DNA of 64,000 bases, taken from an uncultured Roseovarius sp. (GTDB lineage: Bacteria; Pseudomonadota; Alphaproteobacteria; Rhodobacterales; Rhodobacteraceae). Location of the stretch: positions 62,001 to 126,000 of the forward strand of contig CANMOU010000005.1 of assembly GCA_947499555.1 (NCBI GenBank), given 5' to 3'. Made by a program: the position numbers and the translations under genes. The notes under the pieces are model-generated. The model saw only the letters and a list, made by a program, of their open reading frames with translations, made no database searches and was not told where the DNA came from. Position 1 is the first letter of the stretch; every line of letters begins with the position of its first letter. Of the stretch, positions 16,479 to 25,938 are shown piece after piece.

Positions 16479-17792
16479 TCAATCGAAGTGACCGTCCTCC
16501 TTCAAGACATCGAATGCTGCGCCAAATGCTGATAAAGTCTCGTCGACATCCTGCATCGTATGCGCGGCTGACGTCACCCCACTCATCGCAGACATCAGAT
16601 CAACGCCGCGGGCATTCAGCGCCCGCCCCAAGGCGGCCGCCCGCCCCGGGTTGAACCCGCGCAGCACGGCGGCGGGCACCTCGTGGGTGCCGTCAAACTC
16701 TTCTCCGAAATAGAGGTGCCAGGTCGAGCTGTCACCATAGCAGACCCCGTCTATATCCTTGGTCTGCATCAGCGAGGTGATGCCTTCACGCAGCGCTGCG
16801 GCGATATTATCGGCATGGGCCTGCGGAGCACCATCTACCAGATGGTCCAGCATGACACATGCGGTTGCCGCGCAGATCGGCGCGCCGTTAAACGTGCCCT
16901 GATGCAGCACAGCCGGCTTCAGTCCCCGTGTTTCAACGGCCGGATCAAGCATGGCCATCACATCGCGACGTCCCCCCAGAACGCCGCCTGGCATCCCGCC
17001 TGTGGCGACCTTGGCCAGCGTGGTCATGTCAGGCGTCACCTCGACCAGCTGCTGCCGACCGCCCGGCGACCAGCGAAAGCCGGTGATCACCTCATCAAGG
17101 ATGAACAGCGCTCCTGTCCGGTCGGCGGCCTCGCGCGCGGCATGAAGCACATCTTCGGCCATGGGTACCGAACCAAAGCTGGCGCCAGAGGCTTCGACGA
17201 TGATTGCCGCGATGTCAGGGTCACCATCCACGGCGGCGTCAATCGCCGGGCGATTGGCCGCGCAGACCAGCGTGAGGTCCTCAATGGCCTGTGGAACGCC
17301 CAGTGACGCCGCCTTGTTTGACCCGGCCACAGTGCCGCGCATCGTATGGTCGTGCCAGCCGTGATAATGCGCATCGACCCGCAGGATCTTGTCGCGCCCG
17401 GTAAAGGCCCGCGCCACGCGCAGCGCCAGCATCGAGGCCTCGGTCCCGGAGGCCACAAAGCGCACATGCTCGATGGAGGGGATCATATCGCAAATCTTTT
17501 GCGCCCAATCCACTTCCAGTGAATGGCAATCGGCGGCCAGCAACAGCCGCCCGGCCTGTTCGCGCAACGCCGCCACGATATCGGGGTGACAATGACCCAG
17601 AATTTGACTGGCCGAGCCCATCTTGTAATCGATGTAACACCGTCCTTCTATGTCCCACTTATAGGCGCCCTCAGCCCGGTCCACATAGATCGGATGCGGC
17701 AGCTTCCAGCGATAGCGGTGGTTGATCCCGCCGGGCATCACGGCACGGGCGGCGTCGAAATATTCGGCATTGGTGGTGGGATGATCTTTCAT
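16479..17792 (-). CDS. Class III PLP aminotransferase, glutamate-1-semialdehyde-aminomutase-like
   Basis: ATG at 17792 is preceded by GGAG at good spacing, giving 437 residues. The family signature is clear: VRFVASGTEASMLALRVAR, the pyridine-nitrogen Asp233 in FILDEVITGFR, the Schiff-base Lys261 in LAKVATGGMPGG and HQGTFNGAPICAATA. The fold matches GSA aminomutases, but many catabolic transaminases share it. Heme synthesis is unlikely as the role on this replicon; transamination of an amine or omega-amino acid from the island's substrate is more plausible. It is divergent from the FAD/GcvT gene at 17964. Confidence 0.88.
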   Translation of the reverse strand: MKDHPTTNAEYFDAARAVMPGGINHRYRWKLPHPIYVDRAEGAYKWDIEGRCYIDYKMGSASQILGHCHPDIVAALREQAGRLLLAADCHSLEVDWAQKICDMIPSIEHVRFVASGTEASMLALRVARAFTGRDKILRVDAHYHGWHDHTMRGTVAGSNKAASLGVPQAIEDLTLVCAANRPAIDAAVDGDPDIAAIIVEASGASFGSVPMAEDVLHAAREAADRTGALFILDEVITGFRWSPGGRQQLVEVTPDMTTLAKVATGGMPGGVLGGRRDVMAMLDPAVETRGLKPAVLHQGTFNGAPICAATACVMLDHLVDGAPQAHADNIAAALREGITSLMQTKDIDGVCYGDSSTWHLYFGEEFDGTHEVPAAVLRGFNPGRAAALGRALNARGVDLMSAMSGVTSAAHTMQDVDETLSAFGAAFDVLKEDGHFD

Positions 17793-17963
17793 GGACGGCT
17801 CCGACGGCAGGCTGGTGACGTTTGTAGTCCCGGCGATCCTTGCGCAAAGCGCGTGATCTGAACAGCACCCCACCGGGCATATCAGTTATGCAAGCAACCT
17901 GCCTTTTTCGGTGACGTGCGCCTGTTACGATCACATCTCAGAAACTAAATTTAGGGGTGCGTG

Positions 17964-20390
17964 ATGGCCGAAAAATCTCTTCCAGCCGCCGCCAGCGCTG
18001 TTGTGATCGGTGGTGGTATTGTTGGGCTTTCGGTGCTGTATCACCTGACGCGCATGGGCTGGCGTGATGTGGTGCTGGTGGAAAAGAACGAGCTGTCTTC
18101 GGGCACCACATGGCACTCAGCCGCCTTGCTCAGTCAACTGCGCGGCACCCATGCGCAGACCAGCATGGCCAAATATTCCGCCGAGATTTACCGCCAGTTG
18201 CAGGTGGATACGGGTATCGACACCGGGCTGCGCCAGAACGGGCATTTCAACATCGCCTGCAACGAAGACCGTCTGAACGAGCTGCGCCATACAATCACGC
18301 TGGCTCGCGCCTTTGATGTCGAAGTGAACTGGGCCGAGCCGGGCGATCTGGAGCGCCGTTGGCCCGAGATGAAGACCGATGATGTGATCGCGGCACTCTG
18401 GACGCCCTCGGTAGGTCGGGCTGATCCCACCAATATCTGTCACGCCTTTGCAAAGGCCGCGCGTTTCGGTGGGGCGCAGGTGTTTGAACATACAGGCGTG
18501 ACGGGCATGGTGCAGACAAATGGGCGGATCAGCGCGGTGGACACCTCGCGGGGTCGGATCGAAACCAATGTAGTGGTAAACTGCGCCGGGCTCTGGAGCC
18601 GCGAGATCGCCGACATGCTGGGGCAGCGCGCACCGCTTTATGCCTGCGAACATTTTTATTTGCTGACCGAGCCGATGGATTGGGTCACGCCCGATCTGCC
18701 GCTGTTTCGGGATGGTGATGCGCATCTTTATGTGCGCGAAGAAGTGGGCGGGCTATTGATTGGCTGCTTTGAGCCAAACCCCAAGCCGCTACCGGTCGAA
18801 AACCTGCCACGAGATGCCTCATATATCCTGCTGAATGAAGACTGGGATCATTTCGGTCCGATGCTGGAAGGGGCCATTGAGCGTATTCCGGCGCTGGTAA
18901 CCGCCGGGGTCAAGATGCTGCTGAACGGGCCGGAAAGCTTTACCCATGACAACGCGCCCCTGATGGGGGAAGCACCCGATCTCAAGGGATTCTGGTTTTG
19001 CTGTGGGATGAATTCCTCGGGCATTGCCCTGGGCGGCGGCGCGGGATGGGTTACGGCAGAATGGATCACCTCGGGCAAGCCGCCGCTTGATGCGTCGAGC
19101 CTTGATGTGAAACGCTTTCCAGATGCGCTGGACACTGTGCGCGCGCTGCAAGATCGTATTCCCGAGGTGCTGTCGCATCACTTTACCGTCCGCTATCCAG
19201 GCCGCGAGATGCAAAGCGCGCGCGGGGTGCGCCGGTCAGCCGTACATGACCGGATGGCAGAACGCGGTGCCTATTTCGCTGCGCGCTCGGGTTGGGAAAA
19301 GCCGCAATGGTTCGATGCAGATCTCGTCAACAAGGATGTCGAACTGAAATTTGGCCGCCCCGTCTGGCAGGATGCGGTGGAGCGTGAATGTGCCGCGGTG
19401 CGCTGTGGTGTGGCCGTGTTCGAGCAATCCTCTTTTGGCAAAATTCGTATTGAGGGCGCCGATGCCGAAGCGATGCTGCAACACCTGTGCGCCGCTGACA
19501 TCTCAAGACCCAGGCGGGCCAATTACACGCCTGTTCTCAACGAAGACGGTGGTTTCGTCTCAGACCTGACTGTCATTCGCGACGGGGAGAACGCGTTCAT
19601 CGCCATCACCGGCACAGCACAGACCGAGCGTGATCTGGCCTATTTCAAGCACCACGCCGAAGGCCGAAACGTGGTGGTGACCGATGTCACATCCGGGCTT
19701 GGAACACTGCTTGTCACCGGACCCGATGCGCGGAGCGCCTTGGCCAATTTGACCCCCACCGATTTGTCAACCGAGGCGTTTCCCTTCGCCACAGCCCGCG
19801 AGATTGAGGTCGGCTATGCCCGCGCTTTGGCGGTTCGCATGTCCTTCGCCGGCGAGATCGGTTGGGAGTTGCATCTACCCACCGAGGTTCTGGCCAGCGT
19901 TTGGGAAAGCTTGTTCGAGGCCTGGCCCGATCTGGTCGCTGCCGGGTCCTATGCGCTCAACACTTGCCGGTTGGAGAAGGGCTTTCGCAGTTGGGGGCAT
20001 GACATCGGCCCTACCGACGATGCCCTGTCGAGCGGAATGGGTTTCAACATCGACTGGTCCAAGGATTTCATCGGCCAGGAGGCGCTTGAGGAAATCCGCG
20101 CCAAGGGGCTCACCCGGCGATTGGTCGCGCTCAGTTTCGACGGGGCAAGCTGGCCCTCAGGACATCACCCGGTCTACCGCGAAGGCGTTTTTGCCGGGGA
20201 AGTAACATCTGCGGCAAACTCGGCCTTTCTGGGGTCGTCCGTCGCTCTGGCCTGGATCGAGCAGGGGGATATGAGCACCGAGGCCCTGAGCGCCGACACC
20301 TTCGAAGTGGAGGTACAGGACAGACGCTATCCCGCAACCCTGCATGTCAAACCGCTTTACGACCCCAAGGGCGAGAAGCTGCGCATCTAG
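17964..20390 (+). CDS. Dimethylglycine/sarcosine dehydrogenase-like FAD protein with GcvT domain
   Basis: ATG 17964 follows AGGGG by six bases; 808 residues. The order is a DAO-type FAD domain (VVIGGGIVGLSVLYHL, 14-27), the TTWHSA motif with His51 (the residue that carries covalent FAD in dimethylglycine dehydrogenase), an FAO_M linker near 380-430, then GcvT and GcvT-C domains (FEQSSFGKIRIEGADAEAML; AGEIGWELHLPTEV). Such enzymes oxidise N-methyl groups and pass formaldehyde-level carbon to tetrahydrofolate. The exact methylamine is unknown. The GcvT part is shared with DMSP demethylase DmdA, but the FAD half and length rule that identity out. Confidence 0.9.
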   Translation: MAEKSLPAAASAVVIGGGIVGLSVLYHLTRMGWRDVVLVEKNELSSGTTWHSAALLSQLRGTHAQTSMAKYSAEIYRQLQVDTGIDTGLRQNGHFNIACNEDRLNELRHTITLARAFDVEVNWAEPGDLERRWPEMKTDDVIAALWTPSVGRADPTNICHAFAKAARFGGAQVFEHTGVTGMVQTNGRISAVDTSRGRIETNVVVNCAGLWSREIADMLGQRAPLYACEHFYLLTEPMDWVTPDLPLFRDGDAHLYVREEVGGLLIGCFEPNPKPLPVENLPRDASYILLNEDWDHFGPMLEGAIERIPALVTAGVKMLLNGPESFTHDNAPLMGEAPDLKGFWFCCGMNSSGIALGGGAGWVTAEWITSGKPPLDASSLDVKRFPDALDTVRALQDRIPEVLSHHFTVRYPGREMQSARGVRRSAVHDRMAERGAYFAARSGWEKPQWFDADLVNKDVELKFGRPVWQDAVERECAAVRCGVAVFEQSSFGKIRIEGADAEAMLQHLCAADISRPRRANYTPVLNEDGGFVSDLTVIRDGENAFIAITGTAQTERDLAYFKHHAEGRNVVVTDVTSGLGTLLVTGPDARSALANLTPTDLSTEAFPFATAREIEVGYARALAVRMSFAGEIGWELHLPTEVLASVWESLFEAWPDLVAAGSYALNTCRLEKGFRSWGHDIGPTDDALSSGMGFNIDWSKDFIGQEALEEIRAKGLTRRLVALSFDGASWPSGHHPVYREGVFAGEVTSAANSAFLGSSVALAWIEQGDMSTEALSADTFEVEVQDRRYPATLHVKPLYDPKGEKLRI

Positions 20391-20446
20391 GGCATTCGAT
20401 GAAATACTTGAATCAGAGCTTTTGAACGAACGCAGCGCGCGGTCGG

Positions 20447-20462
20447 GGGGTGCCTGCACCCC
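20447..20462. terminator. Possible bidirectional hairpin between convergent genes
   Basis: GGGGTGC and GCACCCC are exact inverted repeats. They leave only two bases between them, so the real loop must open a little. No T-run follows. The position between the convergent FAD/GcvT and aldehyde dehydrogenase genes is suitable. Confidence 0.3.
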
Positions 20463-20499
20463 GCGTGTCTCTGATGCCTCAGGTGAAAGACCGGACGCT

Positions 20500-21930
20500 T
20501 TAACCTGTCACGCCATGCCAGAGCACCAGACGCTGCTCGGTCATTTCTTCGATCGCGTAGCGGGGGCCTTCCTTGCCGTGGCCGCTTTCGCGCACACCAC
20601 CGAAAGGCATGGCATCCAACCGACTGCTGGACGCGGAATTGAGATGGACGGTGCCTGCGCGCAGGTTTTCCGACGCATGGAACGCCTTCTGAAGATCATT
20701 CGTGAACACGCCCACGGCCAGCCCATAAGGCAAGGCATTATAGTGGGCTACGGCGTCGCGCAGAGCCTCAACCGCAATCACGCTCACCACGGGGCCGAAC
20801 ACTTCTTCGCGGATCAAGTCGTGATCGGCGGGGACATTTGACAGGACTGTTGGCGCGACCACGGTGCCTGTCCGCGTACCACCGGCATGTAGGGTTGCCC
20901 CGGCAGACTGCGCATCCTTGATCCAGCCCTCCACGCGGATGGCCTCGGCCTCCGAGATCATCGGCCCCACCTTGGTATCAGACGCGCGGGGGTCACCCGA
21001 AGGCAGCGCCTGCGCCAGATCTGCAAGACGTGCCGTCAGATCATCAGCAATGGCGCGCTCGGCGTAGACGATCTGGGTCGAGGTACAGACCTGTCCCGCC
21101 TTGGCAAAGCCCGCCCGGGTGATATCAGCGCTGACCACGTCCAGATTGGCATCAGCGGCCACCAGCGTGGCGGCGATACTGCCCAGCTCCAGCGAAGATG
21201 GGCGCAAGCCGATGGTGCGCGCGATATGCGCGCCCACATCCGTACTGCCGGTAAAGTGATAGAAGGCCGGACGCGGATCGGTCAGCAGTTGCTCACCCAC
21301 GGTGCGGCCCGCGCCCACAACCGAACCGAGCCAACCCGGCGGCAACCCGGCCTCGGCAAAAAGATCGCAGAGGATCGTTGTGCTGGCCGGGGTCAGGCTG
21401 GGCGCTTTCAGGACAATGCTGTTGCCCGCCGCCAACGCCGGGGCGATCTTGTGGACCGGTGTATTGAGCGGTGAGTTGAAGGCGGTGATGGCCACCACAA
21501 CGCCTAAAGGCTTGCGCCGCAGATAACCCAGTTTACCAGCACCACCCGGCATGCCTTCAATTGGCACCATATCTTCGTGCAGCCGAGTCGCTTCTTCGGC
21601 TGTAATGCGCAATGTCAGGGCTGCGCGCTCCACCTCCTTGGCGGCCTCGGTCAGGGTCTGGCCGCTTTCGGCACAGATGATGTCGCGCAATTCGTCGGCG
21701 TGGGATTCAATGCCGGTGGCCACTAGGCCCAGAATGCGCACCCGCTCGGCCACGGGAATCGGAGGCCCCGCAAAGGCCGCCTCAGCACTTGCGATGACGT
21801 CACTGACGCGTTCGGGTGATGTTTCATGAAACGCAGCAATCTGCGCGCCGGTGAACTTGTCGATGACCGCCTGGGGCGGGCCTTCGGCCGGTGTCCAGCT
21901 GTTGTTGAGAAAAGATGTTACAGGTTTCAA
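20500..21930 (-). CDS. NAD(P)-dependent aldehyde dehydrogenase
   Basis: The 476-residue product is a standard ALDH: VVVAITAFNSPLNTPVHK cofactor segment, YHFTGSTDVG, general base Glu248 (SSLELGS), catalytic Cys282 (AGQVCTST) and EEVFGPVVSVI. The first codon is TTG, and the four bases TTGA overlap the stop of the MmgE/PrpD gene. No ATG lies nearby, so start by translational coupling is likely. It oxidises an aldehyde to an acid. Candidates in this setting are semialdehydes from transamination, or an amine-oxidation product. Confidence 0.93.
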   Translation of the reverse strand: MKPVTSFLNNSWTPAEGPPQAVIDKFTGAQIAAFHETSPERVSDVIASAEAAFAGPPIPVAERVRILGLVATGIESHADELRDIICAESGQTLTEAAKEVERAALTLRITAEEATRLHEDMVPIEGMPGGAGKLGYLRRKPLGVVVAITAFNSPLNTPVHKIAPALAAGNSIVLKAPSLTPASTTILCDLFAEAGLPPGWLGSVVGAGRTVGEQLLTDPRPAFYHFTGSTDVGAHIARTIGLRPSSLELGSIAATLVAADANLDVVSADITRAGFAKAGQVCTSTQIVYAERAIADDLTARLADLAQALPSGDPRASDTKVGPMISEAEAIRVEGWIKDAQSAGATLHAGGTRTGTVVAPTVLSNVPADHDLIREEVFGPVVSVIAVEALRDAVAHYNALPYGLAVGVFTNDLQKAFHASENLRAGTVHLNSASSSRLDAMPFGGVRESGHGKEGPRYAIEEMTEQRLVLWHGVTG

Positions 21931-23294
21931 CCGGGGGTCTCCTGACGGGATGTTCTGGCGAGGGGCAACGATGCGCGCCGCAAGCCTGATACCTGACCCA
22001 GTTTATCGCACCAGTCGATCCAGGCCTGTGCTGTTTCTCTGAACGGGCTATTGTGCAAGAGGGCTGTCATCTTGGCAGTCAGCTCCGCATTGCTCAGCGG
22101 GTTTTCGGGCGCGCCTTTGCGCGTTTCGGTGTGGGCGAAGTGTTCCGTGCCATCCTGCATATGCAAACGCAACGACGCCCCGCGAAGAGCAGGAAAAGCG
22201 GCATCAAAGGCAGGGCTGGCCTGCACTTCAACCTTTTGGCAAAGCGCCTGCACGGCTGCGTCTGACAGTGCCGCCTCCAGTGCAGAGACGCGCGACAGGT
22301 CGTGCCCGCAAAGGACGGCCGCCACGCAGAATGCGATGCTGAACCGGGCTTCAAATACGGTTTCTGGCGCGGGATTGCCTGCGGCATCGATTGCTGCAGT
22401 GTAGGTGTGCACCATGACTTGCTCAATCGCCTGCGGATTGGCTTTCATGTCCAATGCGGCATCAATGGCCGCAAAGGTATGCCCGCAGGCGGCAAAGCGT
22501 TTCAGGGTCGATTGGGTGATCGTATAGCTGTCAAAGAGATCATCGAGGCATCCAGACAGATCAGCGCCTTGGCCCATAGCCGCAGCAAGCCCGACGGGTC
22601 CGGACAACATGGCGTCCGACCCGGTGAATCCAGCCTGTGCCAATGACGCGGCCAGAACCCCGCTTTCGGCCGCACGTCCGGCGTGGAGCGGTTTCGTCAT
22701 GCCTTCACTTCGGAAGGCTTGCTTGAGCCCCGCTGCCATCGTGGCGGCATTGGCAATGGCCCAATCGGACTGATCACGCGGGAGGCCCAGGGCAACCGCC
22801 GCCGCCACGACACTGCCAATGGCGCCGACCGTGCCAGTCGTGTGCCAGTATTGATAGTGTGCGGGGTTGATCGCCGCACCGATCCTGTTGGAGATTTCAT
22901 AACCTGCCACCACGGCCCGCAGCAAACCCATGCCATGGGTTCCGTTTTGCTGTGCCGCGGATAGCGCCGCCGGGATCACGCAGACACCCGGATGATAAAG
23001 CGCAGGTGCGTAGATATCATCAAGCTCCAGCGCGTGGGACAGCGTGCCATTGATCAACGCGGCCTGCCGGGCGGAGGTCTCGGGCAGGCCGGGAAACAAG
23101 CATGTGCTGTGGCCCGTACTGCCTTCGGAGGCGGCAAACTGCTGTACCGCCAGTCCCACCGGGGCGGTGTTGCCCGCCAGAGCGCAGGCGAGCCAATCTA
23201 GCACGGCCCGCTTTGCCCCCCGGATGACATCCTCCGGCAGCGCCGCAGTCTGAAACCGGAGGACCGCTTGGGATATCTGATGCTCAACGCTCAT
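21927..23294 (-). CDS. MmgE/PrpD family protein
   Basis: Starting at MSVEHQISQAVLRFQ (ATG 23294) gives 455 residues, the usual family size. A longer frame reaches 23393 but overlaps the upstream gene. Family hallmarks are AVLDWLACALAGNTAP, ARQAALINGTLSHALELDD, HPGVCVIPAALSAA, GLKQAFRSEGMTKPLHAGRA and FAACGHTFAAIDA. Members include 2-methylcitrate dehydratase, cis-aconitate decarboxylase and isomerases of small di/tricarboxylates. It sits between an acyl-CoA dehydrogenase (31 bases upstream) and an aldehyde dehydrogenase, in one leftward operon. The substrate is unknown. Confidence 0.9.
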   Translation of the reverse strand: MSVEHQISQAVLRFQTAALPEDVIRGAKRAVLDWLACALAGNTAPVGLAVQQFAASEGSTGHSTCLFPGLPETSARQAALINGTLSHALELDDIYAPALYHPGVCVIPAALSAAQQNGTHGMGLLRAVVAGYEISNRIGAAINPAHYQYWHTTGTVGAIGSVVAAAVALGLPRDQSDWAIANAATMAAGLKQAFRSEGMTKPLHAGRAAESGVLAASLAQAGFTGSDAMLSGPVGLAAAMGQGADLSGCLDDLFDSYTITQSTLKRFAACGHTFAAIDAALDMKANPQAIEQVMVHTYTAAIDAAGNPAPETVFEARFSIAFCVAAVLCGHDLSRVSALEAALSDAAVQALCQKVEVQASPAFDAAFPALRGASLRLHMQDGTEHFAHTETRKGAPENPLSNAELTAKMTALLHNSPFRETAQAWIDWCDKLGQVSGLRRASLPLARTSRQETPG

Positions 23295-23325
23295 CTGCAG
23301 TCGACCCGCCAGATTGCCGACAGGT

Positions 23326-24495
23326 TCACTCCGCCGCCCGCACAGCCGGTTGAGGCTTCTGGCTGAAGCGTGTCTCGAATACACCTTCGGCAATGCGATT
23401 CAGCATCATCTCGACCGAACCGCCGGCGATCATCCAGCCCCGCGTGCGCCGCACGCAATATTGCACGATGCTGTCCTCGGAAAACCCGAGCGCGCCCATG
23501 GCCTGCATGGCGCGATCCGCCACCGCATGGCCCGTGCGGTTGCACAGGCATTTGGCCATCGCTGTCAGATGCGGATCGGGCAGACCGTCCACATCGCTAA
23601 GTGCTGCGCGGTAGAGCATCATCTGAGCCGCTTCCAACTCCATTGCGCTTTCGGCAAATTGCCATTGCAGGCCCTGAAACTCCATCAGGAACCTGCCGAA
23701 CTGCCGCCGTGTCTGCACGTGATCCTTGGCCACATTGAACGCGTGACGCCCAAGCGCGAGCGAGCGCGCCGCATTGCCCAGCCGTTCGACGTTAAAGCCC
23801 GAAATCTGCTTTTTGAACCCGCCTTCGGGCAGCAGCACGTTTTCGACAGGCACATAGACGTCGTCAAAAAAGAGCTGCCGCCAGGCTTCACCATTCATGA
23901 AGCGGGCCTCTTTGCCCAGTGTGAAGCCCTCTGCACCTTTTTCGATCAGAACCGAGCCGATCCCGTTCAGGCCGGGACCAAAGCGCACATAAACTAGGAA
24001 CACATCCGCCACCGAAGAATGGGTGGAAAACACCTTGGTGCCGCTCACCCGAAAGCCATCCCCGTCAGGTGTGGCGCGGGTTTTCAATTCGGTGACGGCC
24101 GAGCCTGCCTGTGGCTCGGACATGCCAAGCGAGATGATCTGCGAGCCATCCAGCAACCCGGGCAGGTACTTTTCTTTTTGTGCGGGGCTGGCATATTCGG
24201 AAAACGTGCGGATCGGGCCAAAATTTCCCGCCTGCACCAGATCGGCGCTTTTGGGACAGGCCAGCGCCACCTGTTCGATCGCAATGACCGCATCCATCAG
24301 CGTGCCGCCGATCCCGCCATCCTCTTCTGGAATTGTGATCCCCAGCAGGCCCTGTTCGCTCAGCTTTGCAGCCACATCCAATGCGGCTTTCTCGGATTGG
24401 GCGCGCTGAACCGCGCCACTTGCAAGCTCACGCTGGGAAAATCCGGCGACGCTGTCGCGAAACATGGTCTGTTCAGAAGTGAGTGCAAAATCCAT
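23326..24495 (-). CDS. Acyl-CoA dehydrogenase
   Basis: This 389-residue flavoprotein has the full ACAD layout: MDFALTSEQTMFRDSVAGF, the FAD-binding ISLGMSEPQAGSAV, VSGTKVFSTHSSVADVFLVY, RRQFGRFLMEFQGLQWQFAE and the C-terminal IAGGSVEMMLNRIAEGVFE. It introduces an alpha-beta double bond in an acyl-CoA and passes electrons to ETF. AAAGGGCG precedes the ATG. It is the first gene of a leftward operon with MmgE/PrpD and ALDH and is divergent from the DddP-like gene. The chain specificity cannot be read. Confidence 0.93.
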   Translation of the reverse strand: MDFALTSEQTMFRDSVAGFSQRELASGAVQRAQSEKAALDVAAKLSEQGLLGITIPEEDGGIGGTLMDAVIAIEQVALACPKSADLVQAGNFGPIRTFSEYASPAQKEKYLPGLLDGSQIISLGMSEPQAGSAVTELKTRATPDGDGFRVSGTKVFSTHSSVADVFLVYVRFGPGLNGIGSVLIEKGAEGFTLGKEARFMNGEAWRQLFFDDVYVPVENVLLPEGGFKKQISGFNVERLGNAARSLALGRHAFNVAKDHVQTRRQFGRFLMEFQGLQWQFAESAMELEAAQMMLYRAALSDVDGLPDPHLTAMAKCLCNRTGHAVADRAMQAMGALGFSEDSIVQYCVRRTRGWMIAGGSVEMMLNRIAEGVFETRFSQKPQPAVRAAE

Positions 24496-24645
24496 GGAAA
24501 ACGCCCTTTAACTGTGCTTTTACCATCTCAGGTAATGCATGTCGCGGCAAATGAACGGCGTTTAGCGCACCCATACCGAAGATTTATATCCCGGGCGCGG
24601 CGTCAAATGTAGTGTTGTTCGCACAACGCAAGATGGGGCTACAAA

Positions 24646-25878
24646 ATGAATATCTCTTCGCCAGATTTGGCCGTTCTGAACGATAACTGGAGCGATCTGC
24701 GGCAGTTCAAAGCGTTGCCCGAAATTGATCACGACAGGCTGATCGCCTACCGTCAGGGCCGCCTGCGCGAACAGATGAAACTACATGACGTGGCCGCCCT
24801 TGTGGTCGTGAACCCGGTCAGCCTGCGCTATGCCGCGAATTACGCCACCTACATGCCGTTCCAATCGCGCATCCCGTCCACCTATCTATTCATGGCGCAG
24901 GACGGACCGTCTGTCATCTATGGTGCCTATGCCGAGGGGCTTCCCGTGGAACGCTCCGAGCCGACGCTGGGTATTTCCGTCTTTGACGCGGGCGATCAGA
25001 TGTCCGAAGGTGCGCGGCGCCTGGCGGATGATCTGGTGAATTACCTGTCTGAAATCGGCAGCGACAACCGCCGCGTGGCGATCGAGGTGGTCAATCCCAG
25101 TGTCACGCAGGCCTGTCTGCAAGGCGGGCTCGAGGTGGTCGATGGCATGGCGCTGACCGAAATGGCCCGGGTGATCAAAAATGTGGATGAGCTGGCGTGT
25201 ATCCGCTGGTCCGTCGCTGTGGCCGAGCTGGGTATCGCAAAAATGAAGGAGGCACTGCGCCCCGGCGTCACTGAAACGCAGCTCTGGGGGCTGTTGAATT
25301 ATACCAACCTCGCAAATCAGGGCGAATGGCATGACGGTCGTATGCTCTGCTCGGGGCCGCGGACAAATCCCTGGCTGCAGGAGGCATCGCAGCGCATCGT
25401 TGAATCGGGTGATCTGGTCGGGTTCGACACGGATATGGTCGGGCCAATGGGCTATTTCTGCGATATCTCGCGCACCTTCCATTGTGGCCCGGCCAAGCCG
25501 ACGAAACGGCAGAAATACATTTACGGGCAGGCCCTTGCCGAGGTGCGACACAATACGCAGATCCTGCGTCCCGGCATCACCCTGCGCGAGGTTCAGGCGC
25601 AGTGCTATGAGGTGCCTGAAGAGTTTCGCGAACAGGCCTATACCTGTTCCTTTCATGGGGTTGGCATGTGTGATGAATGGCCCCGCATAAACCCACCGTA
25701 CCGCGGTCCGAACCCTTATGACGGTGTGCTTGAGCCCGGAATGATCCTAACGGTCGAAAGCTATATGGGCGCTATGGGTGAGCGCGATGGTGTGAAGCTG
25801 GAAGAGCAGGTGCTGATCACCGAAGACGGGATCGAGCAGATGTCGAGCTATCCGATGGAAGAGTGTCTGCTGGATTGA
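24646..25878 (+). CDS. DddP-like M24-family protein (possible DMSP lyase or related C-X lyase)
   Basis: The 410-residue protein has a creatinase-type N-terminal domain and a pita-bread M24 domain. All six metal ligands are present: Asp261, Asp263, Asp273, His337, Glu371 and Glu386. Long stretches resemble roseobacter DddP, a DMSP lyase: LCSGPRTNPWLQE, GFDTDMVG, CDISRT, FHGVGMCDEWP and KLEEQVLITEDG. Asp343 in CDEWP matches the residue proposed as general base in DddP (recalled). The N-terminus is shorter and different, so the substrate may differ. Known M24 relatives split creatine, peptides or DMSP. The gene stands alone, divergent from the acyl-CoA dehydrogenase. Confidence 0.75.
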   Translation: MNISSPDLAVLNDNWSDLRQFKALPEIDHDRLIAYRQGRLREQMKLHDVAALVVVNPVSLRYAANYATYMPFQSRIPSTYLFMAQDGPSVIYGAYAEGLPVERSEPTLGISVFDAGDQMSEGARRLADDLVNYLSEIGSDNRRVAIEVVNPSVTQACLQGGLEVVDGMALTEMARVIKNVDELACIRWSVAVAELGIAKMKEALRPGVTETQLWGLLNYTNLANQGEWHDGRMLCSGPRTNPWLQEASQRIVESGDLVGFDTDMVGPMGYFCDISRTFHCGPAKPTKRQKYIYGQALAEVRHNTQILRPGITLREVQAQCYEVPEEFREQAYTCSFHGVGMCDEWPRINPPYRGPNPYDGVLEPGMILTVESYMGAMGERDGVKLEEQVLITEDGIEQMSSYPMEECLLD

Positions 25879-25938
25879 AAGCTAACCGTGGTTGTTGCCA
25901 GTGTGACGTGCGGGACCGCGTAAATTGCTGGCCGACAC

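Noticed and set aside
16479-17792. Heme-pathway glutamate-1-semialdehyde aminomutase (hemL)
   Set aside because: The fold fits, but alphaproteobacteria make 5-aminolevulinate by the glycine (Shemin) route and the context is catabolic.
17964-20390. DMSP demethylase DmdA
   Set aside because: The GcvT domain is shared, but the N-terminal FAD oxidoreductase half and the 808-residue length fit dimethylglycine/sarcosine dehydrogenases instead.
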